Part shown: piece by piece, positions 17,034-22,649 of the stretch
Numbering within the stretch: position 1 is the first letter of the stretch
Layout: each line of letters starts with the position of its first letter
DNA from: Acidimicrobiia bacterium
GTDB taxonomy: Bacteria; Actinomycetota; Acidimicrobiia; Acidimicrobiales; Acidimicrobilacustridaceae
DNA: 64,000 bases
NCBI GenBank assembly: GCA_020832495.1
Contig: JAFIEP010000101.1
Coordinates: 1-64,000 of the forward strand
Reading direction: 5' to 3'
Position numbers and translations under genes: made by a program
Notes under the pieces: model-generated
What the model saw: the letters and a program-made list of their open reading frames with translations, nothing else
Told to the model about the DNA's origin: nothing
Database searches by the model: none

Positions 17034-18077
17034 TCAGGGTTCGGGAACCACCACCCGTGCACCCTCTGCCTCCGCTGAGCGGTAGAGCGCGTCGACCACC
17101 ACGTGCGCCCTCAAGGCATCGGCGATCGACGGACGTGCCGGTCGTCCCTCGGTGACCGCCTCGACGAAGGCGACGTCGGGATTGCGGCCCTGCCAACCTC
17201 CCTCGGCGAGGGCGTCGAGCAGTTCGTGGTTCTCGAACGACCCCTCCAACCCTGGGACCACAGGGCTCTCCTCCTGACGACTCCAGCGCACCGGGCCGAA
17301 CACATCGCCTTCCACCGCCACCCACGCACCGGTGCAGAAGACCTCCACACGGCGTTGGCTGGGACGGCTCAGGACATCGTGCCAGACCGACGTGAGGGTG
17401 GAGGTGGCGCCGCTGCGGTGCTCGAGTACGGCCGACACGGTGTCCTCGATCGGACCGAGGCCGTGGTGGTCGGCCACCAGGGCACGGACCGAGCGAACCG
17501 GTCCGACGAGTTGCTCGAGCAGGTCGACGTCGTGGATCGAGTGCTCGAGCAGGGCCCCACGGCCGGCGCGGGCGGGATCGCTGCGCCACGTCGAGCCGTA
17601 GATACCCTGCACCGGGAGGTACTGGTCGTCACGGAACACCACGGCCATCGGCCGGCCGCTCGCGGGGTCCTCGATGAGCCGGCGAGCCATGGCGAACGCC
17701 GGCGAGTCACGCAGCACCAGCCCCGACTGTGCCACCACCGACGACTCGGCGACCGCCTCGGCCACGGATCGGGCCGCCGCCAGATCGACGCCGAGCGGTT
17801 TCTCGCAGAAGACGGCCAACCCCCGCTCACACGCCGCCTGCACCAGGCGCGGGTGCTCCGAGGTCCATGTGCAGACGTAGACGGCGTCGACTTGCTCGAA
17901 GAGTGCCTCCTCGCTCTCGACGGCGGTGCTCCCCCAGCGAGCGGCGAACGCTGCGGCGGCCTCGGCGTCGGGGTCGTACACCGCCACCACGGTGGCGTCG
18001 GCCCCACCCGAACGCAACATGGCTGCATGGAACGCAGCGATGAACCCACAGCCCAGGAACCCCACGCGAACGGTCAC
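17034..18077 (-). CDS. Gfo/Idh/MocA-family NAD(P)-dependent oxidoreductase
   Basis: A 347-residue oxidoreductase. The N-terminal Rossmann domain starts VRVGFLGCGFIAAFHAAML, continues with DAVYVCTWTSEHPRLVQAACERGLAVFCEKPLGVDLAAA (the EKP motif holding the catalytic Lys), and the C-terminal alpha/beta domain includes LLEHSIHDVDLLEQLVG, with the family's conserved Asp/His pair. Relatives oxidise sugars, inositols or other polyols with NAD(P); the specific substrate is not visible. The GTG start at 18077 has TACCCT six bases upstream and no ribosome site. It is divergent from a TetR gene across the 18078-18198 gap. Confidence 0.85.
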   Translation of the reverse strand: MTVRVGFLGCGFIAAFHAAMLRSGGADATVVAVYDPDAEAAAAFAARWGSTAVESEEALFEQVDAVYVCTWTSEHPRLVQAACERGLAVFCEKPLGVDLAAARSVAEAVAESSVVAQSGLVLRDSPAFAMARRLIEDPASGRPMAVVFRDDQYLPVQGIYGSTWRSDPARAGRGALLEHSIHDVDLLEQLVGPVRSVRALVADHHGLGPIEDTVSAVLEHRSGATSTLTSVWHDVLSRPSQRRVEVFCTGAWVAVEGDVFGPVRWSRQEESPVVPGLEGSFENHELLDALAEGGWQGRNPDVAFVEAVTEGRPARPSIADALRAHVVVDALYRSAEAEGARVVVPEP

Positions 18078-18083
18078 GCCGGG

Positions 18084-18089
18084 AGGGTA
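18084..18089 (-). promoter_or_regulatory. -10 element TACCCT, leaderless
   Basis: Six bases before the GTG start at 18077 of the oxidoreductase gene. Confidence 0.55.
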
Positions 18090-18167
18090 GCGCCGGGTCG
18101 CCCACGGTCGCGCCCTCGTTGACCGGACCTACCGGAGACGGCTAGAACCTGCGGAGTTGGCGCCGCG

Positions 18168-18180
18168 CCCCCCCCCCCCC
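18168..18180 (+). repeat. 13-base poly-C tract
   Basis: Thirteen consecutive C residues lie 18 bases before the GTG of the TetR gene and just before its GGGAGG ribosome site (18187-18192). It is the longest homopolymer I noticed in the window. A tract of this length is prone to slippage, and its position would alter promoter-to-RBS spacing rather than a reading frame. It could also be an assembly artefact. Confidence 0.8.
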
Positions 18181-18198
18181 ACGACGGGAGGCACCACC

Positions 18199-18807
18199 GT
18201 GGCCAAGTCATCACCGGAGCGTCGAGACGCCACGCGTCGCCGCCTCCTCGATGCCACACACCGTTGCCTGGCCCGCAACGGCTTCCGCTCGGCCACGACA
18301 CGCGAGATCCTGGCCGAAGCCGAGTTGTCACCGGGCACCCTCTACAACCACTTCGACTCCAAGGAGGACCTGTACCTGACCGTCGCCCGCGAACTGCTGC
18401 GCGACGACATCGAACGGCTGGATCTCGCCGCCCGCTCCGACGACGTGCGCGATGCCGTGACCCAGTTCCTGTTCCACGCGCTGCTCACCGTGCGCCCCAC
18501 GGCCACTGCCCTGGCCGATTTCCGCAGTCACGCCGACACTCCCGAGGCGGTCGACGCCCTGCGATCGTTCAACCAATGGCTGGTGGCACAGTTCGGTAGT
18601 CCCGTCGCCGCCGCCCAGGAGCGGGGCCCGTTGCGATCCGACATCGACGGCGACGCCCTCGTCGAGTTGCTCGACATCATCTGGGACGGCCTGGGCCGCC
18701 GCACCGGCCAGGGCTCGTTCGCCACGTCGGCCGAGCGCATCGCCAGCGTGGTCACCGCCGTGATGAAGGACGGGGCCTTCACCGACCGCACCGAACCCGC
18801 CGGCTGA
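18199..18807 (+). CDS. TetR-family transcriptional regulator
   Basis: A 202-residue regulator. The N-terminal helix-turn-helix spans about residues 8-55: RRRLLDATHRCLARNGFRSATTREILAEAELSPGTLYNHFDSKEDLYLTV is a typical TetR DNA-binding domain. The C-terminal ligand-binding part is all-helical and not recognisable to a ligand class. GTG 18199 is chosen because GGGAGG sits 6 bases upstream; the frame extends to a TTG at 18157 but only through the poly-C tract. The neighbour across the divergent gap is the Gfo/Idh/MocA gene, a plausible target, and it converges on a second TetR gene. Confidence 0.88.
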   Translation: MAKSSPERRDATRRRLLDATHRCLARNGFRSATTREILAEAELSPGTLYNHFDSKEDLYLTVARELLRDDIERLDLAARSDDVRDAVTQFLFHALLTVRPTATALADFRSHADTPEAVDALRSFNQWLVAQFGSPVAAAQERGPLRSDIDGDALVELLDIIWDGLGRRTGQGSFATSAERIASVVTAVMKDGAFTDRTEPAG

Positions 18808-18838
18808 CGCGGTCCGCTCGCGCTGGTCCGTCAGCCGG
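18800..18838. terminator. Bidirectional terminator-like inverted repeat spanning two stop codons
   Basis: Perfect 10-bp arms (CCGGCTGACG at 18800-18809 and its complement at 18829-18838) enclose a 19-base loop. The arms contain the TGA of the rightward TetR gene and the stop of the leftward one. No T-tract follows, as is common for actinobacterial hairpins. Confidence 0.55.
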
Positions 18839-19469
18839 AGACGGAGCGCAAGGTGGCTGCCACGTCCGTTGCGCGGGCCACCGCCAGCTCCTCCCAGCGG
18901 TCCCGAGCCAGGAGGCTCTCGACCACACAGCCGTAGACGGCTGCTCGCACCAGTCGGGCGGTGGACCCGACGTCGAGCTCATCGGGGCTGAAGATGTCCC
19001 CGAGCCACACGACGAGCACCTGTTCGAACGCATCAGAGAGCGCGGCGGCACTCTCCACCACCGTGGGCTCACCGCGCAGGCTCTCGCCCAGCAGGAGGCG
19101 CCAGGTGGCATCGCCCCGTTCGGGGATCCGTCGCAGGATCCACTCCACGAGCGCCGCCACACGGTCGGGCACGTCGAGCGAGCGGTCGACCACCGGCGCG
19201 TCCTCACCCAGGAGGTCGATGGAGTGCAGGGTGAGCGCCGCAGCCAGGATGGCCTGCTTCGACGGGAAGTAGTGGTAGATGGTGGCGACGTTCAGCCCGC
19301 ACGCCGAGGCCAGGCTGCGCATCGAGGTGCCATGGAGTCCTCCGTCGGCCATGAGCTGCAGCGCCGTCTCGAGGATCCGCGTCCGCTGATCGGCAACCGG
19401 CGCCTCGGGGCCACCGTCGCCGTCCACGAGGACCGCCGCGCCGCCATGGTCGGGATCAGCCTGGCTCAT
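18831..19469 (-). CDS. TetR-family transcriptional regulator, linked to P450
   Basis: A 212-residue regulator with an acidic 25-residue lead, then a TetR helix-turn-helix: RILETALQLMADGGLHGTSMRSLASACGLNVATIYHYFPSKQAILAAAL. The C-terminal half is helical and of unknown ligand. It lies 114 bases downstream of the cytochrome P450 gene in the same orientation. Both start codons are preceded, at identical spacing, by AAGAGT plus six bases, suggesting matching promoters. The most likely regulon includes the P450 and the gene itself, judged by context only. A run of four downstream bases separates it from the shared terminator arm. Confidence 0.85.
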   Translation of the reverse strand: MSQADPDHGGAAVLVDGDGGPEAPVADQRTRILETALQLMADGGLHGTSMRSLASACGLNVATIYHYFPSKQAILAAALTLHSIDLLGEDAPVVDRSLDVPDRVAALVEWILRRIPERGDATWRLLLGESLRGEPTVVESAAALSDAFEQVLVVWLGDIFSPDELDVGSTARLVRAAVYGCVVESLLARDRWEELAVARATDVAATLRSVSG

Positions 19470-19475
19470 GGTGCC

Positions 19476-19481
19476 ACTCTT
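19476..19481 (-). promoter_or_regulatory. AAGAGT -10-like element of the TetR gene
   Basis: AAGAGT followed by GGCACC and the ATG at 19469. The same hexamer and spacing occur before the P450 gene. Confidence 0.35.
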
Positions 19482-19583
19482 GCACTCCGCTCCCGGCCGC
19501 GTGCGGATCAGCGACGTGGCGTGGTCGTCGCGGGCCGCGAGCGCCAGGCCGCCGGTGGGTCGCAGAGCGGCTCGGGCACCCCA

Positions 19584-20828
19584 TCACACCGGACAGCTTG
19601 CCGGCACCGGGGTGAACACTGCCGGCAAGCGCTCGATGCCGAGCACCAGGGCGTTGTCGGCGCGCTGCAGCGGTGCGTGCGGATCCACGACCTCGATGTC
19701 GTGGAGACGGGTGAACAGTTCCTCGAGCACGATCTTGATCTCGAGGCGGGCCAGGTTGGCGCCCAGACAGAAGTGCGGTCCGATCCCGAACCCGAGGTGT
19801 GGATTCGGATCCCGGTCGAGGACCAACTCGTCGGGCCGGTCGAACACCCGCTCGTCGCGGTTGGCCGACTGGTAGAGCAACAGCACCTTGTCGCCCTCGC
19901 GTAGCCGGACCCCGTGCAAGTCGTGGTCCTCGGTGACCGTTCGGGTGAAGCTCATGACCGGCGAGACGTAGCGGACGATCTCGTCCACCGCCGTGTCCAT
20001 GAGCGACAGGTCCTCGATCAACCGTTGTCGTTGCTCCGGGAACTGGGAGAGGGCGCGGATCCCACCAGCGATGGCGTTGCGGGTCGTCTCGTTGCCCGCC
20101 ACCACCAGCACGCAGAGGAACATCAGCAGTTCATCGCTGGTGAGCCCCTCCCCCTCGACGGCGATGGCGTCGCCGCCGTCGAGACCACCCTCGTCGTAGG
20201 CGCCCGTCAGGATGCTGATGAGGTCGTCCCGGGGCTCGGCCCGCCGGGCCTCGATGATGGGCAGCAGGTGTTCGACGAACTCCCCGAACGCCTCGGCCGC
20301 AGACTGCAGCACCGGATCGTCGGGGTCGTCGTGGCCGTCACCGGCCATCATCTGGTCGCTCCAGCGGTACAAGCGCTCTCGGCCCATGTCGTCCATGCCC
20401 ATCAGCTCGGCGATCACGATGAGCGGCACGTGCACGGCGAGGTCCTCGACGACGTCGATCTCCCCTTTCGCCTGCACCTCGTCGATGATCTCGTTGGCCA
20501 GGGTACGCACGTGCGGGGCCAGGCGCCGCACCTGCCGGGGGGTGAAGCCCTTGTTGATGAGACGTCGCTGGCGCGTGTGCTCGGGGTCGTCCATCGAGAT
20601 GATGGACATGGGTGCCGCCACCCGTGGCCTGACCCCGTAGCGCGAGCAGTAGCGATCCGGATCCCGCGAGATGGCCGCCACGTCCTCGTGGCGGGAGATG
20701 AGCCACAGACCGTTGTGCTCGTCGCGGTGGACGGGATCGTTGTCGCGGAGCCAGCGGTACCCCTCCCACGGGTCGTCGTAGAAGCGGCCGTCGTTGGCGT
20801 CGATGACTGGGCAGTGGAGATCACTCAC
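19584..20828 (-). CDS. Cytochrome P450 monooxygenase
   Basis: A 414-residue soluble bacterial P450. Visible hallmarks are the I-helix oxygen-activation motif VVAGNETTRNAIAGG, the ExxR pair in DEIVRYVSP, and the haem-binding loop FGIGPHFCLGANLARLE with the axial Cys thiolate. An early MDDPEHTRQRRLINKGFTPRQV is typical of class-I P450s of actinobacteria active on lipids, sterols or alkanes. It would need ferredoxin and ferredoxin reductase, neither of which is in the window. The GTG start at 20828 follows AAGAGT by 6 bases. A TetR gene lies downstream in the same orientation. Substrate unknown. Confidence 0.93.
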   Translation of the reverse strand: MSDLHCPVIDANDGRFYDDPWEGYRWLRDNDPVHRDEHNGLWLISRHEDVAAISRDPDRYCSRYGVRPRVAAPMSIISMDDPEHTRQRRLINKGFTPRQVRRLAPHVRTLANEIIDEVQAKGEIDVVEDLAVHVPLIVIAELMGMDDMGRERLYRWSDQMMAGDGHDDPDDPVLQSAAEAFGEFVEHLLPIIEARRAEPRDDLISILTGAYDEGGLDGGDAIAVEGEGLTSDELLMFLCVLVVAGNETTRNAIAGGIRALSQFPEQRQRLIEDLSLMDTAVDEIVRYVSPVMSFTRTVTEDHDLHGVRLREGDKVLLLYQSANRDERVFDRPDELVLDRDPNPHLGFGIGPHFCLGANLARLEIKIVLEELFTRLHDIEVVDPHAPLQRADNALVLGIERLPAVFTPVPASCPV

Positions 20829-20834
20829 CCCGCC

Positions 20835-20840
20835 ACTCTT
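20835..20840 (-). promoter_or_regulatory. AAGAGT -10-like element of the P450 gene
   Basis: AAGAGT, then GGCGGG and the GTG at 20828; no ribosome site. Matches the element before the linked TetR gene. Confidence 0.35.
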
Positions 20841-20844
20841 CCAT

Positions 20845-20858
20845 CAAGCGTTCGTTTG
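20845..20858. promoter_or_regulatory. Candidate TetR operator, imperfect palindrome
   Basis: CAAGCGTTCGTTTG is a 14-bp near-palindrome (one mismatched pair) just upstream of the P450 -10-like element, where a repressor would block transcription. A second TCAAGC follows at 20860-20865. The assignment to the adjacent TetR protein is by context. Confidence 0.35.
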
Positions 20859-20924
20859 GTCAAGCATTCCGGGGCGCGGGCGAGGCACCGCGAGCTCGAT
20901 CGTCCGGTGCCGAGCGCGTCCCGC

Positions 20925-20930
20925 TAGCGT
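20925..20930 (+). promoter_or_regulatory. -10 element TAGCGT, leaderless
   Basis: Six bases before the GTG at 20937 of the small membrane protein. Confidence 0.55.
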
Positions 20931-20936
20931 GACGGA

Positions 20937-21194
20937 GTGGAACTCGGCGCCGTGGGACGCGAGCTGCTGTTGATCACTGTGGCGTGCATCCCGATCGGCC
21001 TCTCGCTCTGGGCCATTCTCGACATCGCCCGCCAACCGGCGTGGGCGTGGTCGTTGGCCGGCAGGAACCGCACCGCCTGGATGGCGGCGGTGCTGATCGG
21101 AATCCTGTTCCTGGTGCTCGGGCTGGTGGTGGCCAGCTACTACCTGGTGCGCGTACGACCTCAGATCGCCGCTGCGGAACAGGGACGCTTCTGA
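20937..21194 (+). CDS. Small two-helix membrane protein
   Basis: An 85-residue protein with two hydrophobic helices (about 8-27 and 47-69) joined by a loop carrying DIARQPAWAWSLAGRNRTAWM. The layout resembles the short PLDc_N or DUF2516-like membrane proteins of actinobacteria, whose function is unknown; I cannot choose between them. A TAGCGT hexamer six bases before the GTG supports both the start and a leaderless message. Its stop is seven bases from that of the convergent GTPase gene, within a short inverted repeat (21191-21205). Confidence 0.65.
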   Translation: MELGAVGRELLLITVACIPIGLSLWAILDIARQPAWAWSLAGRNRTAWMAAVLIGILFLVLGLVVASYYLVRVRPQIAAAEQGRF

Positions 21195-21201
21195 GACCGT
21201 C

Positions 21202-21816
21202 TCAGCCCTGGGTAGCCTTCACCAAGGCGTGCTGCACCAACTCGAGGAGCGCCATCTTGGTCTGCGCTCGGTCCCGGGCGTCAGTGGTGATCATGGGCAC
21301 GTCCTCGGGCACGGCCAAGGCCTCACGCACGTCGGGCAGCGAGTGGAACTGCTTGCCGTGGAACAGGTTCACCGCCACGATGAACGGCACCCCCTGGGTC
21401 TCCATGTAGTCGACCGCCGGGAAGCAGTCGCCCAACCGGGTGGTGTCCACCAGCACCACGGCGCCGATGGCCCCGCGGACGAGGTCGTCCCACATGAAGC
21501 GGAACCGGTCCTGTCCGGGTGTGCCGAACAGGTAGAGGATGAGGTCCTCGCCGAGGGTGATGCGACCGAAGTCCATCGCAACGGTGGTCGAGGTCTTCCC
21601 CGTGTTCGTGCCACCGGTCTCGTCGATGCCTTCCGCCACCTTGGTCATCGCTGCCTCGGTGGTGAGGGGAGCGATCTCCGAGATGGACCCGACGAACGTG
21701 GTCTTGCCGACGGCAAAGCCCCCCGCCACGATAATCTTTACCGGAAGTGGCGAACTGTCGCTCGCTTCGGCAGGAGCGTCGTTCGAGGCTGGAGCCTCAG
21801 AGCGCTTGAAGGCCAT
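21202..21816 (-). CDS. Conservon GTPase (CvnD-like)
   Basis: A 204-residue small GTPase of the MglA/CvnD type found in actinobacterial conservons. After a variable N-terminus comes the P-loop GGFAVGKTTFVGSI. Switch II region GTPGQDRFRFMWDDL has Thr-Pro-Gly instead of the Asp-x-x-Gly of Ras, as usual for this group, and VDTTRLGDCF and VAVNLFHG stand in for the later G motifs. It is the last gene of kinase-roadblock-DUF742-GTPase and overlaps DUF742 by 20 bases. Such GTPases are thought to switch on the membrane-linked signalling complex built by the three partners; the output is unknown here. Confidence 0.9.
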   Translation of the reverse strand: MAFKRSEAPASNDAPAEASDSSPLPVKIIVAGGFAVGKTTFVGSISEIAPLTTEAAMTKVAEGIDETGGTNTGKTSTTVAMDFGRITLGEDLILYLFGTPGQDRFRFMWDDLVRGAIGAVVLVDTTRLGDCFPAVDYMETQGVPFIVAVNLFHGKQFHSLPDVREALAVPEDVPMITTDARDRAQTKMALLELVQHALVKATQG

Positions 21817-22165
21817 TGAGCACCCTTTCGAGCAGTTTGAGGTCGGGCCCGTCGCCCGTCTCGGAGTGTTGCGGCTTGAAACTGGACAGAAAGCCCTCTT
21901 CGGCCATGTCGCCGACGAGGACGCGTGCCACGCCGAGCGGAACGCTCAGATGGGCAGAGATCTCCGCGATGGAGATGGGGGTGGTGCAGAGGGTGACGAT
22001 CTTTTTCCGTTCGAGCGCGAGCCTCGGCGCGGCCGACTGGCCCTGGCTCGTCACCTTCACAAGGGTTTCGAGGGGCAGGTCGGTCGTGGATCTGGTCCGT
22101 CCCTGGGTGAGGACGTAGGACCTGACCCGGAACCCTGGTCCGTCGTCGTGGTCGTCGCTCGGCAT
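21797..22165 (-). CDS. DUF742 protein, conservon component (CvnC-like)
   Basis: A 122-residue DUF742 protein. Recognisable parts are FRVRSYVLTQGRT, LETLVKVT, ERKKIVTLCTTPISIAEISAHLSVPLGVARVLVGDMAEEGFL and the C-terminal LKLLERVLNGLQAL. The central part looks like a winged-helix. In conservons the DUF742 protein binds the roadblock and GTPase partners. ATG 22165 is chosen because the longer frame (to 22303) runs through the roadblock gene and has no family-like residues. Two bases separate the start from the roadblock stop; the 3' end overlaps the GTPase gene by 20 bases. All are signs of a co-translated operon. Confidence 0.9.
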   Translation of the reverse strand: MPSDDHDDGPGFRVRSYVLTQGRTRSTTDLPLETLVKVTSQGQSAAPRLALERKKIVTLCTTPISIAEISAHLSVPLGVARVLVGDMAEEGFLSSFKPQHSETGDGPDLKLLERVLNGLQAL

Positions 22166-22167
22166 GG

Positions 22168-22590
22168 TCACCTCGGCATCGCTGATTGCAGTTCTGCGCG
22201 GAGTTCGGGAGTGAGCACGGCACCAGCCTTCTCGACCAGCACCGCCATCTCGTAGGCCACGAGGCCGATGTCCGACTCCGGTCCGGCCACGCAGGCCAGA
22301 CACGAGCCGTCACTGATCCCCGTGACGAAGAGGAAGGCGTTCTCCATCTCGATGATCACCTCGTTGACCGCTCCGCCTCCGAAGCGGCCCGCTGCACCAT
22401 AGGCCAAACCGATGAGGCCCGAGGCGACCGCCGCGAAGCGATCGGCAGCGTCGCGGTCCAGACCGGCCGAGCTGGCAATGGGGAGCCCGTCTGAGGAGAC
22501 CACCACGGCCTCGTTCACACCAGGCACCTTTTCGGCGAAGCTCTGTACGAGCCAGCTCAGGTTCTTGGCTTCGGCGCTGAGTTCGGACAT
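22168..22590 (-). CDS. Roadblock/LC7 protein, conservon component (CvnB-like)
   Basis: A 140-residue Roadblock/LC7-fold protein. Typical segments are LSWLVQSFAEKVPGVNEAVVVSSDGLPIASS, GLAYGAAGRFGGGAVNEVIIEMENAFLFVTGISDGSCLACVAG and LVAYEMAVLVEKAGAVLTPELR. Roadblock proteins dimerise and regulate small GTPases of the MglA type, here the CvnD-like GTPase two genes downstream. The gene sits between the sensor kinase (59-base gap) and DUF742 (2-base gap). The conserved length and motif order leave little doubt about family; the physiological process controlled by this conservon is unknown. Confidence 0.93.
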   Translation of the reverse strand: MSELSAEAKNLSWLVQSFAEKVPGVNEAVVVSSDGLPIASSAGLDRDAADRFAAVASGLIGLAYGAAGRFGGGAVNEVIIEMENAFLFVTGISDGSCLACVAGPESDIGLVAYEMAVLVEKAGAVLTPELRAELQSAMPR

Positions 22591-22649
22591 CTTCGATCTG
22601 GCCTCCGGGTTGTGCCACCGTGACGGTCCACGGCAGCGGGAACACTGCT

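Noticed and set aside
21191-21205. CTGAGAC/GTCTCAG as an independent terminator
   Set aside because: Loop of one base leaves at most a six-pair stem; kept only as support for the stop-nested repeat finding.
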